From the NCBI GenBank assembly GCA_002503285.1, contig DARI01000023.1:1-53021 (forward strand): a DNA stretch of 53,021 nucleotides. The letters are read 5' to 3'. This document shows, in pieces, positions 29,130 to 37,934 of the stretch. Source of the DNA: Euryarchaeota archaeon UBA557. GTDB taxonomy: Archaea > Thermoplasmatota > Poseidoniia > Poseidoniales > Thalassarchaeaceae. Made by a program: the position numbers and the translations under genes. Position 1 is the stretch's first letter. Every line of letters starts with the position of its first letter. The notes beneath the pieces were generated by a model. It ran no database searches, was not told the DNA's origin, and was given only the letters and a program-made list of their open reading frames with translations.

Positions 29130-30332
29130 ATGGAAGAGATGATTGATGTTTCATCACGTGCATCAAAAATTGAATATGCAATCCGTGACGTAGTTGTTCC
29201 TGCTATAGAATTAGAATCCAAAGGGCACGATATAATACGGCTGAATATCGGCGATCCATTAGCTTATGAGGGTATATCAACTCCTCCACATATGATTTCT
29301 GCTTTTAAAGATGCATTGGACATGCAGGAAAATGGCTATGGCCCATCCTATGGAATTCCAGAATTGAGACATGCAATTTCCATTAGTGAATCATCCAAAG
29401 GCTGGATTTGTAATGATGATGACGTATATGTTACTCATGGAGTTACTGAAGCATTACAAATCATATTTGCAGCATTTCTTAATGAGGGCGATATTGTACT
29501 TGCGCCAGGGCCGCATTATCCGCCATATATGGCGTATCCTCAAATGTACGGTGCTAATACTGTAGAATACAGATTAAAATCATCAGATGGATGGAAAATA
29601 GATTTAGCAGATATCTCATCAAAAATGAATTCAAATGTACGTTTGCTAGTATTGATTAATCCGAATAATCCTACCGGAAATGTTGCTACAGTTGAAGAAA
29701 TAGATGCTTTAATAAAAATTGCAAATGAATGGCCTCAATGTACTATAATAGCCGATGAAATATATGATGGTCTTGATTTTTCTGGCAACATGGTTTCTGC
29801 TGCATCTCGCTCTAATAAAACTCCAGTTATAGTTTTAAATGGAGTTTCAAAGGTCTATTTTGCTCCTGGTTGGAGAGTTGGTTATTTGGCAATACATGAT
29901 CCAAAAAATGTTTTATCACTGGTGAGAGATGGAATTGAGAGGCTACTTAGAAGCCGACTTTGCGCATCAACTCCGGCACAATATGGTTTTTTAGCAGGTT
30001 TAAATGGAGATAAATCGTGGTTAAAAAATCATAGATTAACAATAAAAAATAGACTTGATTACTGCATAGAAAGAATTTCACAAATAGACGGCCTAGATTG
30101 TGAACCACCGGGAGCAGCTTTTTACTTATTTGTAAAAATAACTAAACCAAATTTATCTATGGATGATAAGAATTTTGTCTTAGATCTTTTACATAAAAAA
30201 CATGTACTTGTTGTACATGGTTCTGGTTTTTCTCCAGAATTTGGAAATGGTCATTTTAGGATGGTTTGTTTACCTAAAATAGAAATTCTAGATATTGCAT
30301 TTAATAGAATTTCTGAATTTCTAAGTGATTAA
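29130..30332 (+). CDS. class I aminotransferase (alanine/aspartate aminotransferase-like)
   Basis: A PLP enzyme of fold type I. The PLP lysine is Lys241 in NGVSKVYFAPGWR, with Arg249 nearby; NPNNPTG (about 178-184), Asp209 and Tyr212 in ADEIYDGL are the other cofactor contacts. The opening RLNIGDP and GYGPSYGIPELR are typical of the AlaT/AspC-like subfamily with broad substrate range. At 400 residues it is full length. The next gene begins immediately after its stop. It follows alaS by 75 bases with its own AT-rich leader, so co-transcription with alaS is possible but unproven. Confidence 0.93.
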   Translation: MEEMIDVSSRASKIEYAIRDVVVPAIELESKGHDIIRLNIGDPLAYEGISTPPHMISAFKDALDMQENGYGPSYGIPELRHAISISESSKGWICNDDDVYVTHGVTEALQIIFAAFLNEGDIVLAPGPHYPPYMAYPQMYGANTVEYRLKSSDGWKIDLADISSKMNSNVRLLVLINPNNPTGNVATVEEIDALIKIANEWPQCTIIADEIYDGLDFSGNMVSAASRSNKTPVIVLNGVSKVYFAPGWRVGYLAIHDPKNVLSLVRDGIERLLRSRLCASTPAQYGFLAGLNGDKSWLKNHRLTIKNRLDYCIERISQIDGLDCEPPGAAFYLFVKITKPNLSMDDKNFVLDLLHKKHVLVVHGSGFSPEFGNGHFRMVCLPKIEILDIAFNRISEFLSD

Positions 30333-30333
30333 T

Positions 30334-31449
30334 ATGTCCTTTATTTCCATTTTTTCACGGTTTTTTAAAAGGATTAAATCACATGATATTGATTATGATC
30401 TTTCATCTAGGTGGATTCATTATTCTAATGGATTAATATTAGATTCAAAGAATTCTGGGCAACCAGTTTGGATGGTAGGCTCGATATGGTTTGAAAAATG
30501 GTTCCATAGTTTAGAGGATAAATTAGAATTATCATTAGGTAAAAGGCTTATCCAAGCATCTTCAGAAGAGTTAGAGTATTATCTATTATCTAATAAAATC
30601 CTTGCGCCAAAAAATAATAATATCGATAATTGGAAATACATTGTTATGGATTTCCATCAAAAAGGTTTAGGTACATTTTCATTTTATGGAGAAGATGGCA
30701 CTGATATAAAACTATTAATTACAGACTATTCTAATATCAATATCGCCATTGGCTATTTATCTTCTGCATGGGAATATATGTCAGGAAAAAGATACAAATC
30801 TAGTTGGGCAGACTCTGAGTCAAGTATCTTGCTTACTTTGAGCCCAACTTCGGACACATATCCGCCCCCGGTTCATTCAATAAATTTGTCCCAGCATAGG
30901 GGGGAAAAGTCAGTCTCTAATTCCTCCGATTGGTGGGAAATGTTGAGTTTAGGTTCAGAAGGGTGCTGGTACATTCAAAATTCAAGAAAACTAATAATTT
31001 CTAGTGATATGTTTGAAAAATTCATAACATCCTCAATTCCGTTTATTCAGTTAAATAGAAACTCTATATATGATAATTACAAATGGAATGATGTTGATGC
31101 TTCAAACTCTAAATGGTGGTCTGCATCTGCTGAATCATCAAGGGAATTATTTATCTTACAATCATTTCATATCATGATTAGAGAAATTAAGGATTGGAAA
31201 AAAGTTGGATATAATCATCTACAAAAAACGGGTCTTGGAGCAATTATTGACGTAGAGAATTATGATGATGATGATGGAATAATATTTACGCTACAATCGT
31301 TGTTCCATCCATCCATAACTTGTGGGATATTATTGGCCTGTTGGGAGAGGGCCAATGGCCGTAATGGAAAATTAGAATTTACTAAAAATGAAAATCATTT
31401 TTCTTTGAAAATATTTTCTGATCAAACTGCCTCAGAGGATATTTCATAA
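30334..31449 (+). CDS. unknown protein with internally duplicated domain
   Basis: A 371-residue soluble protein starting at ATG 30334, directly after the aminotransferase stop (a GTG at 30325 overlaps that gene). Two segments look alike: W-K-Y-I...QKGLGTFSF...AWEYMSG (nucleotides about 30630-30850) and W-K-K-V...QKTGLGAII...CWERANG (about 31190-31430). Each has GLG, a beta stretch, an alpha segment and W-E-x-x-x-G. This order resembles V4R-like small-molecule domains, but the similarity is seen by eye only. The N-terminus is basic and amphipathic (FISIFSRFFKRIK), perhaps for membrane contact. The aminotransferase neighbour suggests co-expression. Confidence 0.65.
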   Translation: MSFISIFSRFFKRIKSHDIDYDLSSRWIHYSNGLILDSKNSGQPVWMVGSIWFEKWFHSLEDKLELSLGKRLIQASSEELEYYLLSNKILAPKNNNIDNWKYIVMDFHQKGLGTFSFYGEDGTDIKLLITDYSNINIAIGYLSSAWEYMSGKRYKSSWADSESSILLTLSPTSDTYPPPVHSINLSQHRGEKSVSNSSDWWEMLSLGSEGCWYIQNSRKLIISSDMFEKFITSSIPFIQLNRNSIYDNYKWNDVDASNSKWWSASAESSRELFILQSFHIMIREIKDWKKVGYNHLQKTGLGAIIDVENYDDDDGIIFTLQSLFHPSITCGILLACWERANGRNGKLEFTKNENHFSLKIFSDQTASEDIS

Positions 31450-31496
31450 TCGCGAATCGTCAAACATTATAGCCGAACTCAAATCCAATGGGTTAT

Positions 31497-31510
31497 CCTC
31501 GAGTGCGAGG
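31497..31510 (+). other. hairpin in the leader of the calcium-repeat protein
   Basis: CCTCG, loop AGTG, CGAGG: a perfect five-base stem in an otherwise AT-rich leader. A TATA-like cattata lies at 31464-31470, so the predicted start site is near 31495 and the hairpin would be at the very 5' end of the transcript. It ends 12 bases before the ATG at 31523 and could affect stability or initiation. Confidence 0.3.
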
Positions 31511-31522
31511 CGGGTGTTTTAA

Positions 31523-34500
31523 ATGGCTCTAAATCATAATCAGTATGCTGTAGCAGCTATAGTTGCAACATTGTGTTTAGCTGGAGTTTACACCATTGTG
31601 GGTGCAGCAATATCTAATACGGATGCAGGAGGTTTTGAGTCTGCAGTTGATGACATATTACTCACTGAAGATGAAAATCCAAAAGAATGTCCCGAGGGTG
31701 TGCCAACAGTCGGATGCGATTGGGATGGCGATGGAATTCCTGACAGGATGGAACAGACTCTATATGGTACAAATTGGCAAAAATCAGATACAGACGGCGA
31801 CGGTCTCGATGATGGATGGGAAATTGAGAATGGTTTGGACCCACTAGATACAGGTGAGCCATGTATTTCCTTTGGAGATGCGTCTTTGGATCAAAGCGAT
31901 TGTCAAGATATTCCAATTAATTCTGTTGACACAGAACAAGAAACGGGGGAACAAAATGAGACTTTTCCAAATCCTGATAATGGGCCCCTCGGCGATCCAG
32001 ATAGAGATGGTTTAACAAATTTAGAAGAAGCCGATTTAGGTACTAATCCAAACTTGAAAGATAGTGATGGCGATGGCCTAAATGATAATTGGGAATCCAG
32101 ATATACATACGAAGTTATTACTGCACAAGGCACAATAACTCTCCTGGATCCTCTGGATGGTAATTGGGATTGTGATTTACTAACTGCTTCTGTTAGGGCA
32201 GAAATAGAACAAGATATTGGAAAAAGTAAATGGGATGAAATGGGAAATCAATTTGGCCATTCATGCGATGCAGTTCTAGATTTAGAACAACCTCAGCCTG
32301 ATAGTTTAAGGAACTACGTCGAAGAACGTTATGATACTAACCCTCTTGAAGAAGATAGCGATAATGATTTAATAGATGATCGCTATGAAATTGCATTCGG
32401 TGAAATTAGTTTAGGAGTTCATTGTGGGGTCCCTGTTTTTGGAACCATTACTATAGATGCCCCTTATACAGATAAAATGCAAGCCGCTGGTGACTTAACA
32501 TGGTTTGAACAAGATATGGATGGAGATGGTAGGCTCAATGGCCCAGGGGACTGGGATACTGATGGTGATGGAATGCCAGATGGATTTGAATACTGCTATC
32601 GAGAATTATTGAATCCTTCTAATGCTACTGATGCATATGGAGATAATGATGATGACGGCCTCAATAATGTTGAGGAATTTGAAGTTTCATATGTTTGGGG
32701 GGCCTCTAATTTTACTAATCCTCTAGATTCAGATACTGATGGTGATGGAATGCCAGATGGATGGGAATATCAAAGCGGAATCCATCCCAATGATGGGAGT
32801 AATGCAGATGATGATCCAGATTATGATGGATATGATTTGGATAATGATGGAGGTGTTCGATATACTGAGATGTTAGGAGTAACTACTATTCATTCAATAA
32901 ATGTTGAATTAGGAGATTTTGTTCAAGAAAATCGAACGGTATTGTGGGTCCGTACAGTGCAAGAAGGAAATTATGTAAATATTCCTATTAAAACGCAAAC
33001 TGAAGGATGGGTATATTACATTAACGTAGATGTAGGGGATGAGATAACTAGTAGGCTGCAAGATCTTATAGTTGTCCTTGAAGATAATGAACGTTTTACA
33101 AATTTAGACGAATACAATGCACGTGACAGAGATTTTGATGGAGTTTTGGATAGCCGTTCTACAGATCCATTAGATTCAGATACTGATAATGATGGTTTAC
33201 TGGATGGCATCGAAGTAATGGGGTGGGTAATTAGAATCGTAGATAATGGAGTAAGAGATGTAATAGTACGTAGTGATCCCGGCACCTATGATAGTGATAA
33301 TGATGGACTTAATGACTCAATGGAATATTATGTTACATTTACAAATGCTACAGACAGAGATACAGATAATGATGGATTAGAAGATTTCAGAGAAGCTATA
33401 ACTGGACATTATATAGAAATTAATGGATCAACAGTACATTATTTTACCAATGCATCAGCATTTGATACAGATAATGATGGATTGGAAGATGGTGAAGAAG
33501 TTATTGATGGTGCAGATACATATGTAACTCATGCAAATAATGCAGACACTGATGATGATGGCCTCAATGATGGCGGAGAAGTTTTGTACATTCCACGCCC
33601 ATGGCAAAGTCCAACTAGCCCTCTAAATAATGATACTGATGGGGACGGCCAGCCTGATGGGTGGGAGATGCAAATATTCTCAGTACAACAGAATACTAAT
33701 AGCCATAGCTTGTGGATTAGTACTTCTAATTGGCTTCCTCCAAATTGTGAATCAATGCTGGAATGCGGTTTGGGACCAGGCGGATGGGTATGGACCAATT
33801 TCAATTCCGGTTTTTCCACATCTGGTGATCGTAATGGTGATGGAATAATGGATCCAAAATATTTTCTTTCAGAAATGAATTTATCTGGATTTTCTATCCC
33901 TGAACAAGGCAGATGGGCGCTTAATCCCTCTAGTATAATATCTGATTCTATTTATGATATTGATAATGATACTCTTCAAAATTCTTTGGAAGCACCCAAT
34001 AGGTGGAACACCAATCCTGTTGATGATGATACCGATGGAGATTTGCTCCCCGATGGCTGGGAAGTCTCTAAAACTGAACAAGCATTAAGTCTAGGATTGG
34101 TTGATAATAATTCTTTAAGCGCGCTTGGATCTAGAGGGCCCATGGATCCGAGAATGCCTGATTCAGATCTAGATGGAATCAATGATGGTCAAGAGGACTT
34201 TGATAATGATGGGCTTAATCGTACATATTTGTTGAATAGATATTGTCCAGGATGGGCCAACCCGCAAAATTCAGAATGCCATATAGATCCTAACGGAATA
34301 GGAGTAACATTTTATAATGACTTAGAGAATTTTACCAATTATGAGGAATATCAAAATGGCACTAATCCAATATTGAGTGATTCAGATCTTTGCGCAGATG
34401 GTTCTAGTTGTCCCGACGGTTGGTCAGATGGTTCAGAAGTGTATCACCAAGATCAGGATAATGATGGAATGTGGTCCGGATGGGAATTCTTCTTCAATTT

Positions 34501-34642
34501 TGATCCTCATGATCCTTCTGACTCAACTATAGACTCGGATGGAGATGGTTACATAAATAAATGTGAGAATAAATGGAATACCAATCCTAAAGATCCTACT
34601 AGTTTCCCTTCCCAAGGTGAACTTTGTGATAATTATAATTAA
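31523..34642 (+). CDS. surface protein with TSP3-like calcium-binding repeats
   Basis: A 1039-residue protein with an N-terminal hydrophobic segment (about 8-32, YAVAAIVATLCLAGVYTIVGAA) acting as signal or anchor. The rest is filled with thrombospondin type 3-like loops of the form DxDxDGxxDxxE, for example DWDGDGIPDRME, DTDGDGLDDGWE, DTDGDGMPDGWE and DTDNDGLEDGEE, more than a dozen in all. These bind calcium and give a rigid, elongated structure. Cysteines are sparse but recur in short spacings (CPEGVPTVGC; CISFGD...DC). No C-terminal membrane helix is visible, unlike the other giant proteins here. It is acidic, in keeping with a calcium-loaded exterior. Near-identical DNA repeats occur inside (see repeat entries). 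Confidence 0.87.
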   Translation: MALNHNQYAVAAIVATLCLAGVYTIVGAAISNTDAGGFESAVDDILLTEDENPKECPEGVPTVGCDWDGDGIPDRMEQTLYGTNWQKSDTDGDGLDDGWEIENGLDPLDTGEPCISFGDASLDQSDCQDIPINSVDTEQETGEQNETFPNPDNGPLGDPDRDGLTNLEEADLGTNPNLKDSDGDGLNDNWESRYTYEVITAQGTITLLDPLDGNWDCDLLTASVRAEIEQDIGKSKWDEMGNQFGHSCDAVLDLEQPQPDSLRNYVEERYDTNPLEEDSDNDLIDDRYEIAFGEISLGVHCGVPVFGTITIDAPYTDKMQAAGDLTWFEQDMDGDGRLNGPGDWDTDGDGMPDGFEYCYRELLNPSNATDAYGDNDDDGLNNVEEFEVSYVWGASNFTNPLDSDTDGDGMPDGWEYQSGIHPNDGSNADDDPDYDGYDLDNDGGVRYTEMLGVTTIHSINVELGDFVQENRTVLWVRTVQEGNYVNIPIKTQTEGWVYYINVDVGDEITSRLQDLIVVLEDNERFTNLDEYNARDRDFDGVLDSRSTDPLDSDTDNDGLLDGIEVMGWVIRIVDNGVRDVIVRSDPGTYDSDNDGLNDSMEYYVTFTNATDRDTDNDGLEDFREAITGHYIEINGSTVHYFTNASAFDTDNDGLEDGEEVIDGADTYVTHANNADTDDDGLNDGGEVLYIPRPWQSPTSPLNNDTDGDGQPDGWEMQIFSVQQNTNSHSLWISTSNWLPPNCESMLECGLGPGGWVWTNFNSGFSTSGDRNGDGIMDPKYFLSEMNLSGFSIPEQGRWALNPSSIISDSIYDIDNDTLQNSLEAPNRWNTNPVDDDTDGDLLPDGWEVSKTEQALSLGLVDNNSLSALGSRGPMDPRMPDSDLDGINDGQEDFDNDGLNRTYLLNRYCPGWANPQNSECHIDPNGIGVTFYNDLENFTNYEEYQNGTNPILSDSDLCADGSSCPDGWSDGSEVYHQDQDNDGMWSGWEFFFNFDPHDPSDSTIDSDGDGYINKCENKWNTNPKDPTSFPSQGELCDNYN
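32557..32583 (+). repeat. direct repeat copy 1 within the calcium-repeat protein
   Basis: About 27 bases beginning at gatactgatggtgatgg and coding for DTDGDGMPDG recur nearly identically about 180 bases downstream. The identity at synonymous positions suggests recent duplication or gene conversion of one calcium loop. Confidence 0.6.
32735..32762 (+). repeat. direct repeat copy 2 within the calcium-repeat protein
   Basis: This is the second copy of the 27-base unit, again coding for DTDGDGMPDG. The residues after it differ (WEYQ versus FEYC), so the identity is confined to the loop itself. Confidence 0.6.
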
Positions 34643-34684
34643 TACTTTATTTTATTATGGATTTCCAATGGAGTCTTTTTAGTT

Positions 34685-35161
34685 ATGTCATGGTGGATTT
34701 TACCAACTACTGCTGATATAGGAATTAGAGCATTTTCTTCAAATGTTGCTGATCTCATCAAAGAAATGACTATCGGACTACAATCAATACAACTTTCAGA
34801 TGAACAAACTTATGAAATTAATTCTCTTAATATTCATACAGGGCAATGGTCGATACCATTGTTTAATTCAGATTTAGAAAGAGGTATGATAAGATGGCTA
34901 GAAGAAGTACTATATCTGGGTACAACGGAAGACCAATGGCTTGTGGATGTCTCATTCAAAATATCTGATTTATCAATTAATGCGCAAGTTTCTTGGGTCG
35001 ATTCTAATTTTCTATCTAGGGAGATTGAAATTAAGGCAGTAACTATGCATGAATTGATACTTAAGGAACTCAAAGAAGGTGAAATTTTTCCCGGATTAGG
35101 TACTGATATTCCTTCTTTTGAAGGTCCAGGTTGGCTTGGCCAAGTTGTATTGGATATCTAA
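34685..35161 (+). CDS. archease
   Basis: Archease activates the RNA ligase RtcB by speeding its guanylylation. The 158-residue protein starts with TTADIGIRAF, the normal (H)TADVGIRA opening without the histidine. The three metal-binding acidic positions of the family are kept: Asp11, Asp63 in SDLERGMIRWLEEVLYL, and Asp157 in VVLDI at the C-terminus. The segment IEIKAVTMHEL corresponds to the conserved IKAVTYH strand. It follows the calcium-repeat gene by 42 bases and its stop abuts that of GMP reductase. Its partner rtcB lies at 24602-26074. Confidence 0.92.
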   Translation: MSWWILPTTADIGIRAFSSNVADLIKEMTIGLQSIQLSDEQTYEINSLNIHTGQWSIPLFNSDLERGMIRWLEEVLYLGTTEDQWLVDVSFKISDLSINAQVSWVDSNFLSREIEIKAVTMHELILKELKEGEIFPGLGTDIPSFEGPGWLGQVVLDI

Positions 35162-36214
35162 TCACTCTTCAACATTAAATCTTTGATAAACTTCATTAGT
35201 AGTTTGCGTTACTCGAATAAAAGTCGTACATTTAGGTAAATCTTTGATTCTCCTAGCGCCGACGTATGAACAAGCAGACCTAAGTCCACCAAGAATTGAT
35301 TGTATTGTTTCTTCTAAATTCCCTCTGTAGGGTACTCTAACTTCTTTCCCTTCAGGGGCCCTATGCTTTGCTACCTCTCCATAATGAGTTTCCATGGCTT
35401 TTGATGATGACATCCCATAGAATGACTTGTACATTTTCCCATTTTTACCTTCTACGATTTCCCCTCCTGACTCATCATGTCCTGCAAACATTCCGCCTAA
35501 CATCACAAAATCTGCTCCGGCAGCAAATGCCTTTGCAACGTCTCCGGGAGATGAGCAACCACCGTCAGCCATTACATGTCCTAACAGTCCATGTGCTGCG
35601 TCGGCACATTCCGAAATCGCTGATAGCTGTGGATATCCTACACCTGCAACTTTTCTGGTAGTACACACAGATCCAGGGCCAATTCCTACCTTGACTATAT
35701 CAGCTCCAGCCAAAATTAATGCTTCAGTCATTTCTCGGGTTGCAACATTTCCAGCAATTATTATTTTTGATGGAAACTCTTCTCTTATCTTTTTTACAAA
35801 CTCAAGAAAAACTTCTCTATAACCATTCGCAACATCAATACAAATCATTTGTAAATTACTATTTGTGGCCACCTTTCTTTTTACTAATTCAAAACTACTT
35901 TCAGTAGAGCCGCATGTTACTGCTATAAATTCTGATATCACTCCATCTTTCCATGCTTCTGAAAAATCATTAGTAGAATAAAATTTTTGAGTACATGTTA
36001 TCATTTTATGTTTTTGAAGGACTTTTGCTATGGAAAAAAGTCCCGTAGTATCCATATTGGCAGACACTATTGGAATACCTGTCCATTTTTCTGTTGAATG
36101 TCTAAAACTAAATTGCCTTTCGAGATTTACATCAGATCTCGAAACAAGCGTACTGCGCTTAGGTCTTATCAAAACATCATCAAAAGTTAACTTAACATCT
36201 TGCTCTACTCGCAT
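35162..36214 (-). CDS. guaC: GMP reductase
   Basis: GuaC reduces GMP to IMP with NADPH and ammonia release, in purine salvage. The 350-residue length and uninterrupted barrel (no CBS insertion) separate it from IMP dehydrogenase. Motifs: LTFDDVLIRPKRS at the start, SANMDTTG, the catalytic loop GIGPGSVCTTRKVAGVGYPQ with Cys184, MADGGCSSPGDVAKAF, GADFVMLGGMFAGHDESGG and FYGMSSSKAMETH. The end LRSACSYVGARRIKDL also matches the bacterial/animal GuaC group. Such a close match to E. coli-type GuaC is unusual for an archaeon. The stop abuts the archease stop. Confidence 0.95.
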   Translation of the reverse strand: MRVEQDVKLTFDDVLIRPKRSTLVSRSDVNLERQFSFRHSTEKWTGIPIVSANMDTTGLFSIAKVLQKHKMITCTQKFYSTNDFSEAWKDGVISEFIAVTCGSTESSFELVKRKVATNSNLQMICIDVANGYREVFLEFVKKIREEFPSKIIIAGNVATREMTEALILAGADIVKVGIGPGSVCTTRKVAGVGYPQLSAISECADAAHGLLGHVMADGGCSSPGDVAKAFAAGADFVMLGGMFAGHDESGGEIVEGKNGKMYKSFYGMSSSKAMETHYGEVAKHRAPEGKEVRVPYRGNLEETIQSILGGLRSACSYVGARRIKDLPKCTTFIRVTQTTNEVYQRFNVEE

Positions 36215-36286
36215 TATTACCTTAATTATCGTAAGTTCATCGACTTAAGACTGTTTTTAATTAATACATGACTATTATTTAAATTG

Positions 36287-37054
36287 TCATTCATTCGATT
36301 GTTGGAAAAATTTTATTAATCCTAACTTCTTTTGTATATTTGATTCTATCATGCTCACTACTTCTTTAGTATTTTGAGATTTCAAGCAAGTGACCTGCTC
36401 ATCAAGTGTATCAATTACCATGGATGCTAATCTCCATATATTTTCATCATTTTGAAGTTTAATTTTATCATTAAATTCCATTATAAATTGAGGATCATCC
36501 TTATCAAATCCAGTAATATCTGCAATCTGAATTATATACGATTCCCACAATGCAATTAAATTATCCCATTTATTACTCTCTACAGTTCCATTAAGTTTAG
36601 GAAGTATTTCAATTAATGCCCTTAGATATAATTTACCATTAGGATTTTTATCTTGATATTCTATTTCTAAATCATGGGCCGAAGGAAAGATTCCTCCAAA
36701 ATCAATATTTTCTAACTCAGGAGTAATTAATGATATTATTCTAAATCTCTTCCCAGCTATGGCTGAATATAATAGATTTGAACCATTTTCTTCTAGATCT
36801 CCAATCTCTACTAATGTGCCAACATCAAAAGGTGCATCCCAGCCCTTTATCTGAGGTATGGATGAATTAGCCATTACATGTCCGTACGGTGCCGAATCAA
36901 TTACAACGTCGTCTAACATTTGTTTGTATCTTGGTTCAAAAACTCTCATCATCATACTATCTCCTGGCATCATTAGTGAATCCAAAATGAATAAAGGTAC
37001 AATTAATTGATTTTCTAAAACTGGCTTAATATCACTAGCATTAATTATTTCCAT
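36287..37054 (-). CDS. LON substrate-binding domain protein
   Basis: A 255-residue protein with the N-terminal domain of Lon protease but no ATPase or protease part. The domain reads LIVPLFILDSLMMPGDSMMMRVFEPRYKQM (seen in two pieces, LIVPLFILDSLMMPGD and MRVFEPRYKQML), then GTLVEIGDLEENG and IAGKRFRIISL, which are the strands of the PUA-like LON fold. The C-terminal half is helical (about 130-255). Stand-alone LON proteins of this kind occur across bacteria and some archaea; a role in binding unfolded proteins is possible. It is preceded by about 110 AT-rich bases and a tRNA-Glu on the same strand. Confidence 0.88.
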   Translation of the reverse strand: MEIINASDIKPVLENQLIVPLFILDSLMMPGDSMMMRVFEPRYKQMLDDVVIDSAPYGHVMANSSIPQIKGWDAPFDVGTLVEIGDLEENGSNLLYSAIAGKRFRIISLITPELENIDFGGIFPSAHDLEIEYQDKNPNGKLYLRALIEILPKLNGTVESNKWDNLIALWESYIIQIADITGFDKDDPQFIMEFNDKIKLQNDENIWRLASMVIDTLDEQVTCLKSQNTKEVVSMIESNIQKKLGLIKFFQQSNE

Positions 37055-37165
37055 ATCATCCTCAACTAATCATTCCATATGAATAATTGCATTAAATAAT
37101 AAACAATATATGCTATATGAATTTATATTATTTCAATTTGATTACTTAAATATCCAATAAAAAAT

Positions 37166-37242
37166 GGTGCTCGTGCCGGGATTTGAACCCGGGTCGTCGC
37201 CTCGAGAGGGCGACATGATGGGCCGAACTACACCACACGAGC
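37166..37242 (-). tRNA. tRNA-Glu (CTC)
   Basis: On the minus strand the acceptor arm is GCTCGTG paired with CACGAGC. The anticodon stem TCGCC/GGCGA encloses CTCTCGA, giving anticodon CTC (Glu). The T stem CCGGG/CCCGG has loop TTCAAAT. Discriminator A is followed by an encoded CCA, then a T-rich run (minus strand) that could end transcription. There is no intron. Confidence 0.96.
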
Positions 37243-37257
37243 GATATCTCATTCCAA

Positions 37258-37653
37258 ATGCCATATGTTTATGAAAACAGTGTACGTTTCTTTGATTATT
37301 TCACTTTCACTTTCACTGTAGACTCTCATGCTTCCTTTGATATGCTAATCATTAATCATAGTAATATGGAGAAAAAGAGATATGACACTATGGAGACAGT
37401 TTACAGGAAGCGATTAGAACCCTGTCGAATAGTAACTCTTGACTCATTAGTTAAGACAAATTTCGACCAAGATCAAAAAAGAGATACGGATAGTGGTATT
37501 TTAGTAAATTATAATGGAATTTTATCAGAAAAAGATGATAATTGGAACCCAATTCGAAAACAAATTTTACCAATTTTCGTTAATGCTAATAGCTGGGAAG
37601 GGCTAAGGCAAAGATTACAAAATTCTAAATCTAATCGATTAGGGGTATTTTGA
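37258..37653 (+). CDS. hypothetical small protein upstream of a winged-helix gene
   Basis: A frame of 131 codons from ATG 37258. In-frame ATGs at 37366 and 37390 give shorter proteins of 95 and 87 residues and may be the true start, since the first 36 residues look non-conserved and the DNA contains a triple TTTCAC repeat (about 37298-37316). The C-terminal part is basic and mixed helix/strand, including KRLEPCRIVTLDSLVKTN and NPIRKQILPIFVNANSWEG. No family is recognised. Its stop overlaps the next start (tgatg), so the two are coupled. Confidence 0.55.
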   Translation: MPYVYENSVRFFDYFTFTFTVDSHASFDMLIINHSNMEKKRYDTMETVYRKRLEPCRIVTLDSLVKTNFDQDQKRDTDSGILVNYNGILSEKDDNWNPIRKQILPIFVNANSWEGLRQRLQNSKSNRLGVF

Positions 37654-37910
37654 TGTCAGGTACTCGCCGTCTACGTGAAGAAGTCAGACGTTATTTGGAT
37701 GAGAAAAAAACGGCTAATACGGTGGAAATTTTTGATCATTTGAATAGTCGCTTCAGATGGGGCGCGACTATGAATCAAGTCGGAAACATTCTTGCAAAAG
37801 ATATTAGATTTGATAAAATTGGCCATACAAGGGGTCAATTCAGAGGAAGTGTGTATACTGTATGCGTCTGGGGATTGAGCGATACTGTGAATCCAATCGT
37901 CATCCCATAA
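37653..37910 (+). CDS. small winged-helix protein
   Basis: An 85-residue protein from ATG 37653, overlapping the stop of the previous gene. A TTG codon sits just before. The pattern LREEVRRYLDEKKTANTVEIFDHLNSRFRWGATMNQVGNIL has the helix-turn-helix spacing of a winged-helix fold, and the wing is RFDKIGHTRGQFRG followed by the strand VYTVCVWGL. DNA binding is plausible. The gene is the second of a coupled pair and lies just upstream of the lipid prenyltransferase (24-base gap). No family name is assigned. Confidence 0.68.
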   Translation: MSGTRRLREEVRRYLDEKKTANTVEIFDHLNSRFRWGATMNQVGNILAKDIRFDKIGHTRGQFRGSVYTVCVWGLSDTVNPIVIP

Positions 37911-37934
37911 GGTAAAGTCATAAATCCGTTCCGA

